Source: Excoecaria cochinchinensis (lineage: Eukaryota > Streptophyta > Magnoliopsida > Malpighiales > Euphorbiaceae). From it: 64,000 nt of DNA. Below are positions 46,056-58,799 of the stretch, piece after piece. The notes below the pieces were generated by a model that worked only from the letters and a program-made list of their open reading frames with translations, had not been told where the DNA came from and made no database searches. The stretch covers positions 8,443,001-8,507,000 of the forward strand of contig CANTUQ010000031.1 of NCBI GenBank assembly GCA_947683425.1. The letters are read 5' to 3'. Position 1 is the stretch's first letter. Every line of letters starts with the position of its first letter. The translations under genes were made by a program, and so were the position numbers.

Positions 46056-46991
46056 AAAGCAACATCATTTTCCACATTCAAAAACATTTCACTAAAAGGA
46101 CCTTAAACAAGATCCATACATAGTAAAGGTTTGCGAGGAACCAGCCAGGGACCTGATTGGGGTCCATTCGTTCATAGAGCAGGTCCATTCGTTCATAGAG
46201 CGCTGCAGCTACAAAACTCTATTAGGCATGCCTAACTCTCCACTAGACTGACTCTCGCAGGTCATGCATCATTCAAATCATGTGTCGAATCATACAATAT
46301 ATATATATATATATCATCATCAATAATCCAGAGTGTAGTAGACATATATATGAGTTCATGCTGTCAGTCATACATCATACAATTCACATTGCAAAGCATA
46401 TAGTATCATCCAGTCAACACAATATATGAACAATCACTATTCTAAAGCATTCCAGAATCAGATATAGAAACGTTATTGTGTTGATGACTATCGATTTCAA
46501 ACTCTAACCATACAATAATACAATTCACATTTACGTATGACATATTATTCTTAGGGACAAATCATGAGTTAAGATATGCATAACACCGTCCACATTTGAA
46601 TATAGCATACTTATGAATAATAACCATGAAACATGGCGTTCAAAACCCATTCGGATACAAAATACAACATGCAATGCAAATCACAATAATTAACATAATT
46701 AGACCAAATTATACATACCATTTATTTCAAAGAATCATCACATAAAACATATCTAAGCTCATTTTATTCAACAAAATATATTGTGCAATACAATTCGCAA
46801 TAATTATTATTTGACCAAATTAAAATACCATTTTATATCATTTGCTAATTAATAATACACTAAATAAGAGTAAGGAACCCAAAACAAAGGAAAAAGAAGT
46901 GAAGAAGACACATCTGAAATTATATGCAAAATGGGGACATAAGCTGTTTACACGGCGGTATGGTTTACCCATACTGCTATGTAAAATAGAG

Positions 46992-47318
46992 GAGCACGAG
47001 TAGTGCTGGAGGAGCACGACTTGTGCTCTTTGAGCACGAGTGGTGTTCTTCGAGCACATCTCGTGCTCATCGCTACTGGCCGGTCTTAGGGGAGAAGAAA
47101 GAAATCAAAAGGGAAGAAGAAATCAGCACGTTTCATGCTTCAAAAGCATGACTCGTGCTCTTGAGCACGAGTAGTGCCCAGTGAGCACGTCCCGTGCTCT
47201 ACCCTCCGAGATGAAGAAGAAGCTAAGGCGAGGTCATGAGCACGACTCGTGCTCTTCCTCTCTCCTGATCAGAAGCGTCTCTATCGCGATCGCGATGGAT
47301 GTCGTGCTTGCGACAGAG
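46992..47318. repeat. GAGCACG palindrome cassette in LTR A8
   Basis: Many dyads of the type GAGCACGASTMGTGCTC are present. GCATG and GTCGCGATCGCGAT forms appear at the right end (47281-47318). It holds the same LTR position as the GTCACG cassette of A7. Confidence 0.9.
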
Positions 47319-48457
47319 GCGCACCTTCTTTTCCCAGTAAAAAAACGCAGAACTTCATCTTTTTCCAAAAATCCTTTCAAAACCTTTCAAAAACCACTCA
47401 ATCATGCACAAACTCTTACCTTATCACTCAAATGCATAACACAACATGCTCATGATCAAATACACTCAATTATGACAAGATTCAACAATTAATTAAAGGA
47501 AAAACATAAAATTTGCAGACCAAAAACACCAAGAACAGAGGTTGCCCAAATCATGCATTTTCCCATCCAATCCCACATACATATGACTCAATCCTAAATC
47601 ATGCATTACTAACACAATTACCCACATAAATTCGTGCACATGCACATGCCGAGACACTCAAAATTCAAGAAATTTACATTACCAAGACACATACACAATC
47701 AAAGTGAGAATTAGGGCAGAGATAAACACCAAAACTGAAAAGAAAGAACATAGAGCTCCCAAACCTCTTTGAAGCACAACCCACTATCCTCTTCCAGCTT
47801 TAATCCTCAATCTTTTCCTTGCCTTTATGCTTCCTCTTGCCACCCAAAGCCTGCACAAACCAAAACCCAGGAATTACTTAACCAAGAACCTTAACTCAAA
47901 CCAAACAAGAAGAAGAAAAGAGAGAGAGTCCAACGCAGGAATCCCTGAATGCCACACTTACCTCTTCAAAGCTGACCTAAAGCTCAAGCAAAGCAAACCA
48001 GAAACCTTGCAAAACACTAGCTAAAAGGGGAGGAGATGGAGCAGAGAATGAACAAGGAAAAGAAAAAAGAAAACCGAGAGGGAGAAGAAGAAGAACGTGA
48101 GGGCATATTTCCCTTCCCTGCCCTTATTTTCTTTCTTTTCCTTTTCATTAATTGATGCACCTACCAAGACACATGGCAGCCTCCTATTGGTCCAAAGGGT
48201 CAACTTTCCTTGACTTTCTCTTTTGGTCCCTACAAATCTCACTTAAGTCCTTGGCAACTTACACTCCACTCACTAACACAATTATTTCCTCACTTGAACT
48301 CTAATTATCTTTTCAATTGGATCCTCAATACTCCAATTATACTGGTCAAAATTACCGAAATACCCTTACTCATCTCGACTTAGCATGCACATTCCGACTA
48401 GGCCCCGATTTGGGGTGTGACAAATCTTCCCTCCTAAAAGAATTCGTCCTCGAAATT

Positions 48458-48950
48458 CACTTACATCGTCGGAAAGAAATCCCAACACTACACTTCAAGC
48501 CACCATCAAACTCATACACTTCATTTTCAAACTACTCATTTGCTTATACTTACCGCCATCGCTATACTCTTAAATCACTTTCTACTCGACTTTAACCAAA
48601 CGCAGAACACTTTCCTTAACCATTGCTATGCTCGCCATTTCCACCCTTAATCTCAATATCAAATAGTAGATGTACACCCTGTCAGCTTTCTCTCAATCAA
48701 AATGCATATGCAAATGCTTATCATGTATGGTCAAAGGGATGATGATGCAATGAGAGTGTGATGGTTCATGTATGCAGAATAATGCAGAAGAAATGCAATT
48801 AATGCTATAATGATGCGCTTGGTCCCATCCCCATGATTCAATATGCTTTTATTCAAACACTTTTTTGGAGATAGCTGACAGGCGTATAGAGTACTACCAA
48901 AACCTTACAGAATTCAAATACCCTTCCATCTAAAAATACCAAAACAAACT
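48458..48950 (-). other. extra internal DNA of A8 element
   Basis: About 490 bp lie between the mini-gag stop and the polypurine tract, a stretch that is only about 60 bp in A7. It is non-coding, with ATGATGCAATG-like repeats around 48735-48815. Its origin is unknown. Confidence 0.45.
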
Positions 48951-51171
48951 TTACTCGAACATATCAAAGCAAAACTTACCGGAAGGCTCTGCAGGCTCTG
49001 TTACTTCACTACGGTGCGCAACAACTTCCGATGGCACAAGAGCAACTCGTAGCAATTCCTCCACATCCTTCCTAGCTTGCCGAGCTAGATTCTCCCTGGT
49101 CTTAGTGTTAGTGGTTATGCCCTAGGCCAAGCATTTGGACCTTGATGTAATCATTACTTTTTCATTTATATAATGGTTTTCTTCGTATTGATATTATTGG
49201 CATGTTACATTATTGTAATGTTTATGAATAACAACGTTATTCATGTTGTCCCTAGTCATTTATCAATAAAGGGCATAAAGATAAATTAAGACTAGTATAG
49301 ATTTGCATTGATAATCATGGGATGATTATATATATGTTGATATAAATCAAATCTATAGGTACTTGCTAGAGAACAAAAGTACTGGATAGACCCACTATAA
49401 GATCACTTCATGGGATAGTGTCATAAATGATCTTATAATAGATATGTTATTGAATCCTATGACCTGAGGTTATCATAGTTTCCTACATAAGGATCATTAT
49501 GTTTTGACATAATCAAACGTTATCTTTAATCGGATAATTATAAAGTTTATGATCGGACATAATGAGAATTATGCGGAGGAAAGTGAATAATCAAGATGGA
49601 ATTTGTCCCTCTCTAATGAGAGAGATATCTATTGGGCCCCTCGATAAGTAGGACTGTAAAATGCATGGCCGTGCTCAAATGAATTGATAGTGTGATCAAT
49701 GTCATTTGAATTTATCAGTCTACTTGGTGATCGAGAAATTATATGTTTGAACAATTTAAGTTTGACATGGACCATGACTTATGTTCGAACAAGATATCGT
49801 GTGACAAAAAGGATAATAACATGTTATATTGCAAGGTTAAAATCGGACTAACGATACTTATATTATTTGGGTAGTCATAATGTCTTGCTAGAGACCAATT
49901 ATGACTTGTGGGCTTTTATGGGATTAGGCCCACTGCCAACATAATATAAACCTATTGGGTCACACACCAAGAGCAAAATGAACAGAATGGATTTTATTGG
50001 GTTATTTTGGAATAAAATATAAATATAGGTATTTATATTTAATTTCGAAATTACATATTTATATATATATATATATATATATATGCATATAAATATCTCT
50101 TATTTTGAATATGAGATAATAATATGTATTAATATATTATTTCTTATTATTTTGAATAATAAATAAATAAATATATATATATATATATAAATATATGTAT
50201 ATATATATATTATATCTTAATTTTAAATTAAGAGATAATATCCTCATTTATCTTTTCCTAAGAGGAAAAGGATTTGAAATAGATATACAATTATATATGG
50301 GATATATGTTAAAAAAAGGAGTTTAACCCTAAATAAAACACTAATCACATTCTAACGTAGAAAAGATTAGAGTGGCTGCATTCTTCATTATCAGTAAGTA
50401 AGAAAGAAAAGGAAAATAGACAGCCATCGTTCTTCTTTGTGAAAGAAAGAAAAAGAAAAGCAGAGCCACCATTATTCTTTGAGAAAGAAAGAAAAGAAAT
50501 CCATTCGCATTCAAGGGAGCTAGCACCCCTGCGACTCCTGCTCATTTGTTCGTGCGTGTGGATACCGATAGAGGACGTTCGCGTAAAGGCAGCGTCTTCA
50601 GTCCGGATTAAAGAGTTATTTCGTGCTAAAGGTTAGTAATTCAATATCTTCCTTTTTGAATCAATCGAATCTACTTGGATCCTGTTTCGGGTTTCGAATT
50701 TTTCCGCTGCGTTTAATGTTGATTCAATCCGAGGAAACCCAACACTTAGGACAATCAACAATTTGGTGTTCCATGCTGCCACATTTGAAACAAGAACCTA
50801 TGAGTTTCCGACACGAACCAATGTTACTTCTGACAGTGTTGCCATATCGGCAGTTCCCTAACCTTTTTACACTTGTCCCAATGTTGCTTCTGACAATGTT
50901 GACACATCGAAGGTTCTCGAATCTTCTTACCCACTAGCACCTCTTTACTCGATATTTTTCTCTTCTGAGGTACCTTCCGAACAAAATCTTGAGGAACGCG
51001 AGGGGTAGTCAACCTATCCAAGATCCAAATCAACCCTTGCACAAACGTCCTATCATCGGAAGTAGGACCAGAATCTCCAACCGAAGGATACTTGGAAACA
51101 CTCTGTTCAGCGCTAACTGGGTTCACACTTCCCGTTGTCTCGCCCACATTCTTACTCGGATCAGACTCCAT
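48951..51171 (-). pseudogene. mini-gag of the A8 element, split by a Copia LTR
   Basis: On the minus strand it starts MESDPSKNVGETTGSVNPVS and follows the A7 mini-gag through LIWILDRLTTPR, CQHCQKQHWDKC and a knuckle, CFKCGSMEHQIVDC (about 50790-50749). It then jumps over the Copia solo LTR (49106-50744) to ARKDVEELLR and a stop near 48951. Like A7 it has no capsid domain, so the two share the same deletion. A tryptophan replaces a cysteine in the middle knuckle (IWQHCQK). Confidence 0.78.
49106..50744 (+). mobile_element. solo LTR, Copia type
   Basis: It starts TGTTAGTGGTTATGCCC and ends GGAAACCCAACA, flanked by the target duplication CTTAG (49101-49105 and 50745-50749). It interrupts the mini-gag just after the zinc knuckle. 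It is 1,639 bp with no internal domain. TATA dinucleotide runs lie at 50057-50085 and 50174-50215. The plus orientation is favoured by the leader-like sequence near the right end (TTTCCGCTGCG), common near Copia LTR ends, but it is not proven. Confidence 0.85.
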
Positions 51172-51305
51172 CTAGACACGACACAAGACAAGACACATAT
51201 GCATTAGGCCACGACACAAAACCGACTTACATGCAAAGACACGACATATATCCGACTAGCATGTAAAGACTCAACACTTAACAAATAAGACAACCAGAAC
51301 CGCCA
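51172..51305 (-). other. leader of A8 element fused to family B gag
   Basis: The A-type leader (inverse of GTCGTGGCCTAATGCA and GAGTCTTTACATG) runs up to CCAGAACC at about 51300. From about 51306 the sequence is family B gag. The A primer-binding site and 5' LTR are missing. Both families have CCACTAAC at the join. Confidence 0.7.
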
Positions 51306-52013
51306 CTGACCACTAACTATCTGCTTGATTTTGTTTGGAAGGCCACATTCAAACCTCTCCATCAATTTAGGTTGAGTCTTCAACACCTCTTCCTCTAGGT
51401 AACCGCTCAATCTCTCAAATTCTCTTTCATACTCTACCACTGATCTGTTGCCCTGTTTCAACCTCCAAAAAGCATCTTGCATTGCAGCCTTGTATTCTTC
51501 ACCAATGTACTTCTTTTCGAACTGATTAATGAAAAACTCCCAATTCAGCTGGTCATCTGGAGTATGTCTCCTCACAGAGTCCCACCAAAAATATGCTGGA
51601 CCCTGGAGTAAGGCCACTGTGCCCTCGTACTTTTCCTCTGGAGTGCTGTGCAAAATTTCAAACAACCTCTTAACCCGAAACAACCACTCCACCACTGATG
51701 CTGGAGTCACTGATTCTATGCCAATGAAATCCTCAGCTCCTATCTTCTTAAGCTGCTCCAGAATAGGCTTCCTTGGTGCTGGAGCGGCTGGTGGCACTAG
51801 CATCGGTTGCTGAGGCTGCTGTTGCTGATGTTGCTCCATTTAAATGTGAATCCGATGTCGGATATAATCAGTCATCATGGTGAGAAACTCGGGTTGAGGT
51901 GGGGCAGGTGGCACTGCAGAGGTGGATTGCTATTGTGGAGTTCCAGCTCGACCCACACTGGCCGAGGCTCCACTCTCACCGTCCCCAACACTGTAGCTTC
52001 GATCGGATGCCAT
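51306..52013 (-). pseudogene. family B gag N-terminal fragment
   Basis: On the minus strand it starts at 52013 (MASDRSYSVGDG, as in the full copy at 62971). It has a proline/glutamine-rich linker and then a gag domain (EEKYEGTVALLQGPAYFWWD, DDQLNWEFFINQFEKKYIGE, RSVVEYEREFERLSGYLEEE). Two stops lie in the linker (near 51930 and 51842). It ends at NKIKQIVSGQ, where it joins A8. A decayed initiator tRNA-Met primer-binding site with one extra base lies just upstream (52134-52146). Confidence 0.82.
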
Positions 52014-52710
52014 TTGATCACTATAACAAGGAGCAAGCATACATCAGTATATAACGAAATATTCACTTCCATTGGCATGTATATACAATCGCTTAACTTA
52101 ACCCGCTCCGATCTTAGAATCACCTAAAGCTTCGCTCTGATACCAAAATAAATGTAACACCCTTATACCCTGTACATATACTGCCAAACTAACACTACCG
52201 TGCGATTACCATGATCGGTTAACTGCCATTCACTTAAGAAATTACGGGTCTTTTTTTTCCTACACTCATATTTATTAGCACTAAGTTCACTTAACACTTT
52301 ATTCACTTATTCAATTTACATACCCTCTAACATTTGTATTTGCATTTACTTACTTACCGATGACCTATAACTGTCTTATTTACTATTCATTCAGTATAAA
52401 TTTTGGCAGTATAACGGCTTGTAAATTGCACTACCCAAACCTGCAAGATCAAATATTCACAGCCCCGACAAGGGCACAACAACATAATCATCCTATAACA
52501 TACATCCCATCCTCCTTTCATCACTTTACCATAATAACATTCACACAGATAAATATGTCATCATAATAATATTACATGCCACTACGTCCATAAACTAAGT
52601 GTACATACATGCCACAAAAATACTATAAGACCTACAAAATACAAAATAAATATCCTTCTCTTGGCTTGCTCCACGGACTGTGTATGCTGCTCCAGCCTAC
52701 GGGGTACCTA

Positions 52711-52734
52711 CACGCAGTAAAAAACAACTACGTG
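52711..52734 (-). other. conserved hairpin in B1 3' LTR
   Basis: On the minus strand CACGTAGT pairs with ACTGCGTG (8 bp, one G-T) around TGTTTTTT, then TAGGTA. It corresponds to 14553-14576 and to the second hairpin of family A. Confidence 0.72.
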
Positions 52735-54958
52735 CTGAGCATTAGAATGCCCAGTGGTGGTTACCAATCTATAAATTTCCTAAGTAATGCTATTTAATTT
52801 AATCTACCTAATTCATGTACATCTATTATTTTCACTTATTATTATTATTAACATTTAATTCACTTAATTAACTTTTATGTTCATTTAATTCATTACTATA
52901 TAAATCATATAAATATAATTTATGCACTTAATTACACAATTCACTAACTTAATTACATTATTTAATTAATTAACACACTAAATTCTTTAATTTACTATTT
53001 ATTTCAAATTAATCACTTACCCCTCTTCACTTAATTCCATGTATATCCCTAACTTTTCTATTTATTCCATTTATGTCCTTTCTTTTCCATTTATTACCAT
53101 TATGTCCCCACAATTACAAAATTACCACTTATATCCTCACATTTACTATAATTACTCTTATGTCCTCATTAATTTACATAACTACCAAAATGCCCTTATT
53201 TATCAATTATTTACACTATTTACCACTTTTAACCTTATTTAACTTATTTAATTACAATTTTACCCTTTTTACCTTATTTTTCCAGTCTTTAACTTACAAT
53301 TTGCCAAATTACAATTTAGTCCCTATTTTTATCACTTTTTCACTATTTCACTATTTTAACCTCTTATTTTACCAAAATTACCATTTTCCCTTCCCTTTAC
53401 ACTTTTAACCAATTTTTACCAATTTTTACCAATTTTTTGGAAAATTACCGTTTTACCCCTAAACTTTCTATTTACTTCATTTTAGTCCTATTTTCACTCC
53501 AATTCACCAATTTCACTATTTTTTTTACTATTTCTATTATATATATTTATCAAAATGCCCCTAGTATGGACCTGGTAGAAAATCTACTGACCGGATATGC
53601 GGGACATGGGTCCCACAGACCCATTTCACTATAAAATGACCCCAGTGGGACCATTTTCACTGCACTACACTACACTGAACACTGAATATCACTGAACACT
53701 GAAAATTTTACTGTGATAAGCCATCATTGGCCTATCAATAATGACTCGCCATGACTCATACCGCGGTGTGGAATCCCTATGGCTAGCCAATTACATCCTG
53801 TACTAGATTTCACTACCTAACAGCTACTAAGGGCAATATTTTCTCAAAATTCATATAAATATCACATTATGTCAACATATAAAATTTGCCATACTTCTCA
53901 TTTTCACTTACCTTTTCACACATGCACTCATTTATCATTATATAATTACTTTATAACATTAGATTTCATGTAACATCAAAATATACATATATACACTTAA
54001 GTTCACCATTCGGGCACACATTCCACTTTTCATACAATGCACTATAATTTTACTTAATCGCTCAATCATGCTTATTTCATGTTATACATGCCTCATATAC
54101 CATTATTATACCATAATTTATCACATATTCCAATTTATCACACATTATTCCATTCGGCCATTAACAAACTCACACTAAAAATTTTTTTTTCTTGATTTCT
54201 TTCACTCCATCATGCATTCCACTTATTAAACATTTTATAACTATCATTTACATGCCTTAAATTACCTATAAATTCATTAAAATCCCTTAGATTCCATTCA
54301 GCCTCACTTAGGTTTTTCGTACCATATTGATTTAATTTTATCTAATCATGTTTATACACTAATTTAAGTCCATTAAACATGAATATCAAGTTAGATTTAA
54401 TTATACACATCTCTTTCACATACCCAACCTTAAACATATCCTAAAAATCAACACAACCATTAGGAAATAGATAGATTTAGTAACCACAAACCTTATATCC
54501 AAGCTTTATATCTCCCTAGAGTTGCTTTTCCTTCCCTTTTGCTTGTGAAACACCTTCATCTCTTGATGAACCTACCATGGCCGAATAGAAAAGAGCTCAT
54601 ATCATCAAAACCAAGCCTCAAATCAAAAATCTAACTTCACAAACGTGTTCTACAGCCCCAAAAACTTTAGTAAGAACCAATGAAACAATTTTTAAACCCC
54701 TAAATCATGTACCCAAAAATACACCATAAACTTTGCTTACTTGTTTTTTCAACTTCAAGTGTACCAAATGAGCTTAAATCACTTCCAAAAGATTGTATAG
54801 GAGCTAAACTTTAGGTAGGGTGCTAAGATTTTAGGAGAAATTGGAGTAGAAGAAAAGAAAAATGGAGGAGAAAGTGCAAAAGAGCATTCGGTTTGGAGGA
54901 AGAATATGGAGGCCGACTTTGGCTGGGTTTTTCTAGATAAATCCAGCCACTTCCCTTC

Positions 54959-54966
54959 CTTATATA
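54959..54966 (-). promoter_or_regulatory. TATA box of B1 3' LTR
   Basis: TATATAAG on the minus strand, about 700 bp into the LTR, at the same place as 3907-3914. Confidence 0.6.
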
Positions 54967-55666
54967 GGCCTCCATGAACTGAATCGGTCCAACCGAAGTG
55001 GTCCGACCGATTTAAACAAAAGTTTTTTTTTTCTGTTCATTTGTACTTTTCTCAAGAATCTATATGTTCCTCTCATTATTTTCACTTTTAACCAATTCCA
55101 TTGATTTTAAAACATCGAAAATAGGCTCTCTGCAAAATTTTAGCTCAATCGGAGCTCATTTTGGCACCGGTTCAATTAAACCGGTTCGATTCGATCAATT
55201 TTTCTTATGCCGTAAAATACAACTCTAAAACTGTCAAAATTCACATATAACACTCCCACTGTCTTATTTTACGCATTCAATATATATTTGGCCAATTAAA
55301 CCTCTAAAAACCCTTTGGTCAAACCTCAGTCAAATCCCCGATTCAAATTGAACCGAACCGGAGGCCAATTTTAAACTGACTTTCTGAAGCCGTTTTAGCT
55401 CCGTTTTCAGTTCTGATTTTGCCACTAGATTCCTTATGACCCACAAATCATTTTTTTTAAATTTAAAATTTTCGGCCGCCGGACAGCCGAGGTCCGCTAC
55501 ATGGCCAGCCCAGTGTCACCTGATCCGGAACCACTATAATTTAACACACTTATCACTATAGTTGGACACTGGTAAACTCACTCCCTACACAGTTCGACGC
55601 TGCGATTCTTATGGTGACAATGGAATTACACTTTGACACTACTAGACCAGTATTTGGGCTATTACA

Positions 55667-55700
55667 ATTCTACCCCCCTTAAAGAAAATTTCGTCCTCGA
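55667..55700 (-). other. B1 polypurine tract
   Basis: On the minus strand TTTAAGGGGGGTAGAAT ends directly before the LTR. It is preceded by TTTCGAGGACGAAATT, a context shared with family A. Confidence 0.88.
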
Positions 55701-55732
55701 AATTTACCTGAGTGGAAAAGATGTGGATATTG

Positions 55733-57757
55733 CTATCGCATGGCTACTTCAGTCTCCCACGTTGCTTCTCCCACACTGTGGTGATTCCAGAGCACTTTCA
55801 CTAATGGAATCTGCTTGTTCCTAAGCTGTCTGATCTCCCTGGCTAGGATCTTCACTGGATATTCTTCATACGTCAGATCAACTTGCACTTGTACTTCCTC
55901 TGGTTCAATCACATGGCTTGGATCATATCGATATCTTCTCAGCATTGACACGTGGAACACATCGTGGATCTTCTCCAAAGCCTGTGGTAGCTTTAATCTG
56001 TACACCACCGGACTCACTCGCTGAATTATTTCACAAGGCCCAATGAATCTGGGTGACAACTTGCCCTTCTTTCCAAATCTCAGCACTCGCTTCCATGGAG
56101 AAACTTTCAAAAATACTTTATCGCCCACCTGAAATTCTATATCTTTCCTTTTCAAATCAGCATAGGATTTCTGTTGATCACTAGCTTCTTTCAGTCGTTG
56201 CTTGATCACTTTGACTTTCTCTTCAGTTTCCCTAATCAAATCAGCTCCCACTAGCTTGTTCTCACTCAATTCTGTCCAACACAGGGGAGTTCGGCGCTTC
56301 CTGCCATAAAGTGCTTCATATGGAGCCATCTTGATACTGGACTGGTAGCTGTTGTTGTAAGCAAACTCAGCTAGAGGCAAGTATCTTTCCCAACTGTCTT
56401 TAAACTCTAGCACACAGCATCTGAGCATGTCCTCTAATATCTGAATCACTCTCTCCGATTGACCATCCGTCTGTGGGTGGAAGGCAGTACTATAATGTAG
56501 CCTGGTACCCAGTGCTTCCTGTAGCTTCCTCCAAAACTGGGAAGTAAATCGAGGATCCCTGTCTGAAATGATGGAGCTAGGCACTCCATGCAACCTCACT
56601 ATCTCATTAATGTACAATTCCGCCAATCGAGTTAATGGAAAATCCTTCCTTACTGGTAGGAAGTGTGCAGACTTGGTGAGTCTGTCAATAATCACCCAAA
56701 TTGCATCATGCTTCCTTCGGGTGAAAGGTAGTCCTGTCACAAAATCCATTGTCACTCGTTCCCACTTCCACTCGGGTATTGAGATAGGTTGGAGTAGCCC
56801 GGAAGGCACTTGATGCTCAATTTTCACCTGTTGACATATCAAACATTTATCCACACACTCTGACACATCACGCTTCATTCCTTGCGACCAATAATGCATC
56901 TTCAGATCTTGATACATTTTATTAGCTCCTGGATGCATAGCATAACAGCTGTGGTGCGCTTCTGTCAAAATGTTTTTCTTCAATTCTGGCTGATTAGGCA
57001 CACATAACCTTTGTTGATAGTAAACACTACCATCAGAAGCCACTGCATATTCATCTCTGCCATTAGTCTTCATTTTCTCTATTACTGCAAACAACCTATC
57101 ATCTTGCTTCTGGGCGGCTTTCACTTGCTGTATAAAGTCAGGCTTGACTTGCAACTCTACTACCAAAGCTCCACTGTCAGTTACATCAAGTTTCACATTC
57201 AATGCTCTCAATGTTGCCATAAACTTTCTGCTAAGAGCATCCGCCACTATGTTAGCCTTCCCTGGGTGATAATCAATGAAACATTCATAATCCTTTATCA
57301 ACTCAAGCCATCTTCGCTGCCTCAAATTGAGCTCCTTTTGCGTGAGCAAGTATTTTAAGCTTTTATGGTCTGTGAAAATGTAGCACCTTTCACCATAGAG
57401 ATAGTGCCTCCAAATCTTCAATGCGAATACTATTGCTGCAAGCTCAACATCATGAGTAGGATAGTTCTTTTCATGATTCTTAAGCTGTCGGGAGGCGTAA
57501 GCTACTACCGTGCCATCCTGCATGAGTACACAACCCAAACCATTTAAAGATGCATCACTATAAATGGTGAAATCCTTGCTTGATTCGGGTTGGGTTAGCA
57601 CTAGAGCTTCTGTTAGCATCTTCTTAAGCTGTTCAAAGCTGGCTTGCCACTTTTCTGTCCACTCAAACTTCGTCTTCTTTTGCAACAGGCGAGTTAAAGG
57701 TGCTGCGATGAGAGAAAAACCTTTAACAAATCTTCTGTAGTAACCCGCCAATCCCAA
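55733..57757 (-). CDS. B1 pol, RNase H, integrase and chromodomain part
   Basis: 674 codons, uninterrupted. Residues 1-60 are the end of the reverse transcriptase connection. RNase H spans about 62-178, with acidic residues D68 (YSDAS), E105, D130 (FTDHKS) and D173 (VADALS). Integrase has an HHCC zinc-binding region (H269, H275, C305, C308) and a D,D35E core: D338 (TMDFVTG), D399 (ISDRDPRF), E435 (GQSERV). A GPC/Y module is at about 573. A chromodomain fills about 628-674 (VDLTYEEYPVKILAREIRQL, GEATWETE). Chromodomains in this lineage steer integration to heterochromatin. A TAG ends the frame inside the last helix, where relatives continue about 15 residues. The start is a frameshift from the reverse transcriptase block, not a true start codon. 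Confidence 0.94.
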   Translation of the reverse strand: MGLAGYYRRFVKGFSLIAAPLTRLLQKKTKFEWTEKWQASFEQLKKMLTEALVLTQPESSKDFTIYSDASLNGLGCVLMQDGTVVAYASRQLKNHEKNYPTHDVELAAIVFALKIWRHYLYGERCYIFTDHKSLKYLLTQKELNLRQRRWLELIKDYECFIDYHPGKANIVADALSRKFMATLRALNVKLDVTDSGALVVELQVKPDFIQQVKAAQKQDDRLFAVIEKMKTNGRDEYAVASDGSVYYQQRLCVPNQPELKKNILTEAHHSCYAMHPGANKMYQDLKMHYWSQGMKRDVSECVDKCLICQQVKIEHQVPSGLLQPISIPEWKWERVTMDFVTGLPFTRRKHDAIWVIIDRLTKSAHFLPVRKDFPLTRLAELYINEIVRLHGVPSSIISDRDPRFTSQFWRKLQEALGTRLHYSTAFHPQTDGQSERVIQILEDMLRCCVLEFKDSWERYLPLAEFAYNNSYQSSIKMAPYEALYGRKRRTPLCWTELSENKLVGADLIRETEEKVKVIKQRLKEASDQQKSYADLKRKDIEFQVGDKVFLKVSPWKRVLRFGKKGKLSPRFIGPCEIIQRVSPVVYRLKLPQALEKIHDVFHVSMLRRYRYDPSHVIEPEEVQVQVDLTYEEYPVKILAREIRQLRNKQIPLVKVLWNHHSVGEATWETEVAMR

Positions 57758-58578
57758 GAACTTCTAACTTCAGTGACATTCTTGGGCGTCCTCCACTGCA
57801 AAACAGCTTCAACTTTCTGTGGATCCACTTTGATGCCTTCTGCTGATACCACATGGCCAAGAAAGGACACTTCATTTAACCAAAAATCACACTTGCTAAA
57901 CTTGGCATACAGCTTCCTATCTCTCAAAGTCTGCAAAACAGTTCTCAAGTGCTTATCATGCTCTTCTGGAGTCTTTGAATACATCAGAATGTCATCAATA
58001 AAGACCACTATGAACTGATCTAAATAGGGATGAAAGATCCTATTCATAAGGTCCATAAAAGCAGCTGGTGCATTAGTGAGTCCAAAAGGCATCACTAAGA
58101 ACTCATAATGCCCATATCTTGTGCGAAAAGCTGTCTTGGGCACATCTGCTTCTTTAATCTTCAATTGATGATAGCCCGATCTTAAGTCTATCTTGGAAAA
58201 CACACCTGCACCCTTCAACTGATCAAATAGATCCTCAATGCGCGGCAATGGATACTTGTTCTTGATTGTCAATTTGTTCAGCTGCCTGTAATCAATGCAC
58301 AATCGAAGAGATCCATCTTTCTTCCTTACAAATAAGACTGGAGCTCCCCATGGTGACACACTAGGCCTTATAAAGCCTTTCTCAAGCAATTCTTGCAGCT
58401 GGATTTTTAATTCTTTCAATTCTGCTGGTGCCATTCTATATGGAGCAATGGAAACTGGTGTAGTTCCTGGGGCAACATCAATAGAAAATTCGATCTCTCT
58501 ATCTGGGGGTAAGCCTGGAAGATCTTCTGGAAATACATCTGAAAACTCACATACTGTAGGCACTTCTGATAGATTAGG
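57758..58578 (-). CDS. B1 pol, reverse transcriptase part
   Basis: About 275 codons of Ty3-type reverse transcriptase. Motifs run in order: LCIDYRQLNKLTIKNKYPLP, FSKIDLRSGYHQLKI (catalytic D), RYGHYEFLVMPFGLTNAPAA and the catalytic box VVFIDDILMYS with both aspartates. The 5' side is cut at 58578 by solo LTR D2, and the frame resumes at 61236. The 3' side shifts frame near 57765, where one base appears missing, into the RNase H/integrase frame. All catalytic residues are kept. Confidence 0.93.
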
Positions 58579-58799
58579 TGTAGACACCGGGTCCCAAGGC
58601 GGTCAAAGATCAGGATTACCCGATGATGAAAACAAAAGACCGATTTTCGGCAAGAAAAGTGAGAATCGATTGTTTCCCTGTCAAAATTGTGCTTTTTTAG
58701 AAAAATAATTAAAAATATATATATTTTAGATATTAAAAAATAAAATAGGGTAGAAAATATTAATTTTGTGTATTTAAGGCTTTTATTAAAAAAAAAAAA

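Larger units (their letters stand above)
44472..48422 (-). mobile_element. LTR A8 (family A), 3' LTR of a truncated element
   Basis: 3,951 bp in minus orientation. The right edge, GGGGTGTGACA, is the inverse of TGTCACACCCC and is followed by the family polypurine context (48423-48457), so this is a 3' LTR. The left edge, TATAACACCCCC, carries a mutated TG. It has a double hairpin (44911-44951, decayed), GCATGC palindrome (46222-46235), hairpin tandem (45970-46055) and cassette. The matching 5' LTR is gone. Confidence 0.85.
52153..55666 (-). repeat. B1 3' LTR
   Basis: 3,514 bp. On the minus strand it runs from TGTAATAGCCCAAATACTGG (55666) to GGGTGTTACA (52153). A low-complexity zone of TTACCAAAATTACC-type repeats fills about 52800-53560. 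Short frames in it are not genes. It also serves as the 5' LTR of the gag fragment to its left. Confidence 0.9.
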
